Shown here: in pieces, positions 5,811 to 7,438 of the stretch
Position numbering within the stretch: position 1 is the first letter of the stretch
Layout of the letters: each line of letters starts with the position of its first letter
Source of the DNA: Promethearchaeota archaeon
GTDB taxonomy: Archaea > Asgardarchaeota > Lokiarchaeia > Sigyniarchaeales > SOKP01
NCBI GenBank assembly: GCA_016840695.1
Contig: JAEORV010000068.1
Span: forward strand, 1 to 7,438
Direction of reading: 5' to 3'
Length of the DNA stretch: 7,438 bases
Notes under the pieces: model-generated
Database searches by the model: none
Told to the model about the DNA's origin: nothing
Seen by the model: only the letters and a program-made list of their open reading frames with translations
Made by a program: the position numbers and the translations under genes

Positions 5811-7314
5811 ATTTAATGTTAATGGGGTATTTTCCGTATTTTTTGGTTGCCTCGATCATTGCCTTGAAATTCTCGGGTTTCACGTAATCAGGCACCGAAT
5901 TAGAAGCCGCCAATCCCCAGCCTCCACCAGGAGCTAGCTCTTTTATTCTATGTTTCACTTTCGTAACTACCTCGTCAGTAGTGCCTCTCGTTAAAGTGTA
6001 ATCGAGGTCGATGTTCCCAAAAATAGCGAACTTGCTTCCATACTCCTTTTTCACGCTCACAATGTCCATTGCTTGGGGCTCAATCGGGTGAATAGCTTTA
6101 ACACCACAATCGTATAAATCGTTAAAGACAGACATGAAATTACCATCAGAATGAAATATAAATGGGATGCCCGCTGCTCCAAGAACGTTACCTATTTTTG
6201 CGTACCACGGAAATACGTATTTTCTATACACTTTGGGATTGACAAACGTACCTCCCACGTGAGCTAGGTCGTCTGACATGAGGACTGCACCTAGCTTTGG
6301 CATGGTAACGAGTTTTTTAGCGATCTTGAGATATGAAGATCCGATCTTTTCGAAAAGAGCTTCAACGACTTCAATGTTGTCCATTAACGCGTATGCAAAA
6401 TTCTCCAACCCCATGGCTTGAGACGTGTTCCCGAACACTGCCGCGGGAGAGAGGAGCCCGAGAATCTTCATTTTTGGCGGAAGAAGTTCTGCAATATCGT
6501 GAAAAGACGAAAAATCCACTTGATCGGGATCAGGCCACGGAAAGTTCTCGATGTCCTCCATAGTCTTGATGATGCCCTCGCTTTCCGTTATCCAAGTTCT
6601 TTCGTCGCCTTCTGCTGTTCGCATGAGTCTTGGAGTGAAAAATGGGGGTACAACGGGTACGAAATCGTAACCCGCCCGGATGTAGAACTCGACCTCGTCC
6701 TCCGCAGTCGTGATTTCGCGCCCCAAAAACCATTCTTTGATGGGAATTTCTATTTCTGCCTCGAATAATGGAACGCGATCCGGGACTTCCCGCCTGAGCA
6801 CGGCCTCTATTCGAGAAAAATCGGGATCTAATGGAATGCCTCCTAACATTCCCTCAATAATGATGGGTCTTCGTTTAGGTATTCCCCCTTTTTTCGATAT
6901 CTTACGCTTGAGTTTATTCCAGATCGACGCTTTTTCGTGCTCGCCTATGAAATCCCTGACCTTGAGTGAAACTCCACCGTATTCGTTCGTGATGAAACTG
7001 ATTTTTATAACATGCTTTCCCTCGGAAAGTGCTTCTCCTTTCACGTGAATATCCAACTTGGAATTTTTCGCAAATTCAACCAATTCCGTGAGAGGCTCGC
7101 TTGAAATCTCGAACGTTTGATCGCCCAGCACGAGCTTGACATCCTCCTGTGGAATGAGGGTTTCAGCATCTATAGTGATTATGACGTCCCTCATCCCGCT
7201 TATTTTCAGCGGCGTCATGGTGTTCATAAAACTGAATCGAAAGCCATCCTCAGTATTTTGGAGGCTTCCCCGCTCGTACACTTTATTGACTAAAAATCCG
7301 GGAATGTATACCAT
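5809..7314 (-). CDS. UROD-family corrinoid methyltransferase with an extra N-terminal beta-rich domain
   Basis: This 501-residue protein has two parts. Residues about 150-500 are a UROD/MtaA-like TIM barrel: RREVPDRVPLFEAEI (174-188), LGLLSPAAVFGNTSQAMGLE (285-304), LMSDDLAHVGGTFVNPKVY (345-363), IPFIFHSDGN (383-392), AIHPIEPQAMDI (407-418), FGNIDLDYTLTRGTT (432-446) and PGGGWGLAASNSVP (462-475). Such enzymes move methyl groups between a substrate or coenzyme and a corrinoid protein; the adjacent corrinoid gene supports this. The MtaA/MtbA zinc pattern H-x-C...C is absent: H388 is kept, but D390 and S471-S473 stand where cysteines would be, and the only cysteine is C403. This resembles the O-demethylase-like branch as I recall it. 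Residues 1-123 are an added beta-rich domain, joined by a basic linker (133-150). Ordinary UROD proteins are about 340-380 residues long. The methyl donor is unknown. Confidence 0.92.
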   Translation of the reverse strand: MVYIPGFLVNKVYERGSLQNTEDGFRFSFMNTMTPLKISGMRDVIITIDAETLIPQEDVKLVLGDQTFEISSEPLTELVEFAKNSKLDIHVKGEALSEGKHVIKISFITNEYGGVSLKVRDFIGEHEKASIWNKLKRKISKKGGIPKRRPIIIEGMLGGIPLDPDFSRIEAVLRREVPDRVPLFEAEIEIPIKEWFLGREITTAEDEVEFYIRAGYDFVPVVPPFFTPRLMRTAEGDERTWITESEGIIKTMEDIENFPWPDPDQVDFSSFHDIAELLPPKMKILGLLSPAAVFGNTSQAMGLENFAYALMDNIEVVEALFEKIGSSYLKIAKKLVTMPKLGAVLMSDDLAHVGGTFVNPKVYRKYVFPWYAKIGNVLGAAGIPFIFHSDGNFMSVFNDLYDCGVKAIHPIEPQAMDIVSVKKEYGSKFAIFGNIDLDYTLTRGTTDEVVTKVKHRIKELAPGGGWGLAASNSVPDYVKPENFKAMIEATKKYGKYPINIK

Positions 7315-7360
7315 AATGTTCTCTACTGTGTAATGTTTCTGATGTTAGTTAATGGATAAT

Positions 7361-7370
7361 GATTATAATA
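7361..7370 (-). promoter_or_regulatory. Probable TATA box of the methyltransferase-corrinoid operon
   Basis: The minus strand reads TATTATAATC about 50 bases upstream of the ATG at 7314, predicting a start of transcription near 7340 and a leader of about 25 bases. A second AT-rich candidate, TTTTTTATATC, lies further upstream near 7386-7396. The rest of the gap up to the window end is AT-rich with no gene visible. Confidence 0.4.
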
Positions 7371-7438
7371 CTTATTGGGTTTTAAAAGATATAAAAAAGA
7401 TCAAATAAAATAGCATTATAATTTAGATACACACATGT

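Noticed and set aside
5473..5937. Plus-strand open frame of 154 codons opposite the corrinoid gene
   Set aside because: The minus strand here encodes an unmistakable cobalamin-binding domain. The antisense frame also crosses the operon junction and has no motif.
6418..7048. Long plus-strand open frames opposite the methyltransferase gene
   Set aside because: They are shadows of a well-supported UROD-family gene; their translations are rich in Arg, Ser and Pro and lack motifs.

Overview
The window looks archaeal. It is AT-rich, several genes have TATA-like boxes roughly 25-45 bases before the start codon and little or no Shine-Dalgarno sequence, and poly-T tracts sit behind some genes. The gene set also fits: an EFR1-type flavodoxin/ferredoxin, a DUF72 protein ending in a PCNA-binding (PIP) box, and a UROD-like methyltransferase with its corrinoid protein. 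I would guess an anaerobic Asgard-type (Lokiarchaeia-like) archaeon or a relative, but that is inference from gene content; there is no rRNA or other marker here.

Layout. Bases 1-360 (minus) hold the first 120 residues of a ferredoxin-nitroreductase fusion cut by the window edge. Bases 488-1068 (minus) hold two small genes, an OB-fold-like protein and a two-CxxC zinc-ribbon protein, 8 bases apart and probably co-transcribed. Divergent from them, 1160-2826 (plus) holds a ZIP metal permease followed by a DUF72 protein. Bases 2828-3547 (minus) encode an orphan seven-helix membrane protein that meets the DUF72 gene tail to tail with one base between them. Bases 3698-4489 (plus) encode the EFR1 protein. 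Bases 4594-4992 (minus) encode an unrecognised helical protein. Bases 5175-7314 (minus) form a two-gene operon: a 501-residue UROD-family methyltransferase with an extra N-terminal beta-rich domain, then a cobalamin-binding corrinoid protein.

How they work together. The clearest unit is the methyltransferase/corrinoid pair. It should move a methyl group from an unknown methylated substrate to the cobalamin of the small protein, or from that cobalamin to an acceptor. The second methyltransferase and the reductive activator that such systems need are not in the window. The ferredoxin-nitroreductase and EFR1 proteins are redox carriers or reductases typical of anaerobes and have no obvious link to the operon. 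No stretch longer than 300 bases lacks a gene. The larger gaps (361-487, 3548-3697, 4993-5174, 7315-7438) are AT-rich and contain only promoter- or terminator-like sequence that I can see. I found no tRNA, rRNA, CRISPR array, insertion sequence or attachment site.

Most worth a second look: the canonical PIP box at the end of the DUF72 protein; the fused N-terminal domain and replaced zinc ligands of the methyltransferase; and the DUF72 start region, where the family's first strand is encoded upstream of the only visible start codon.
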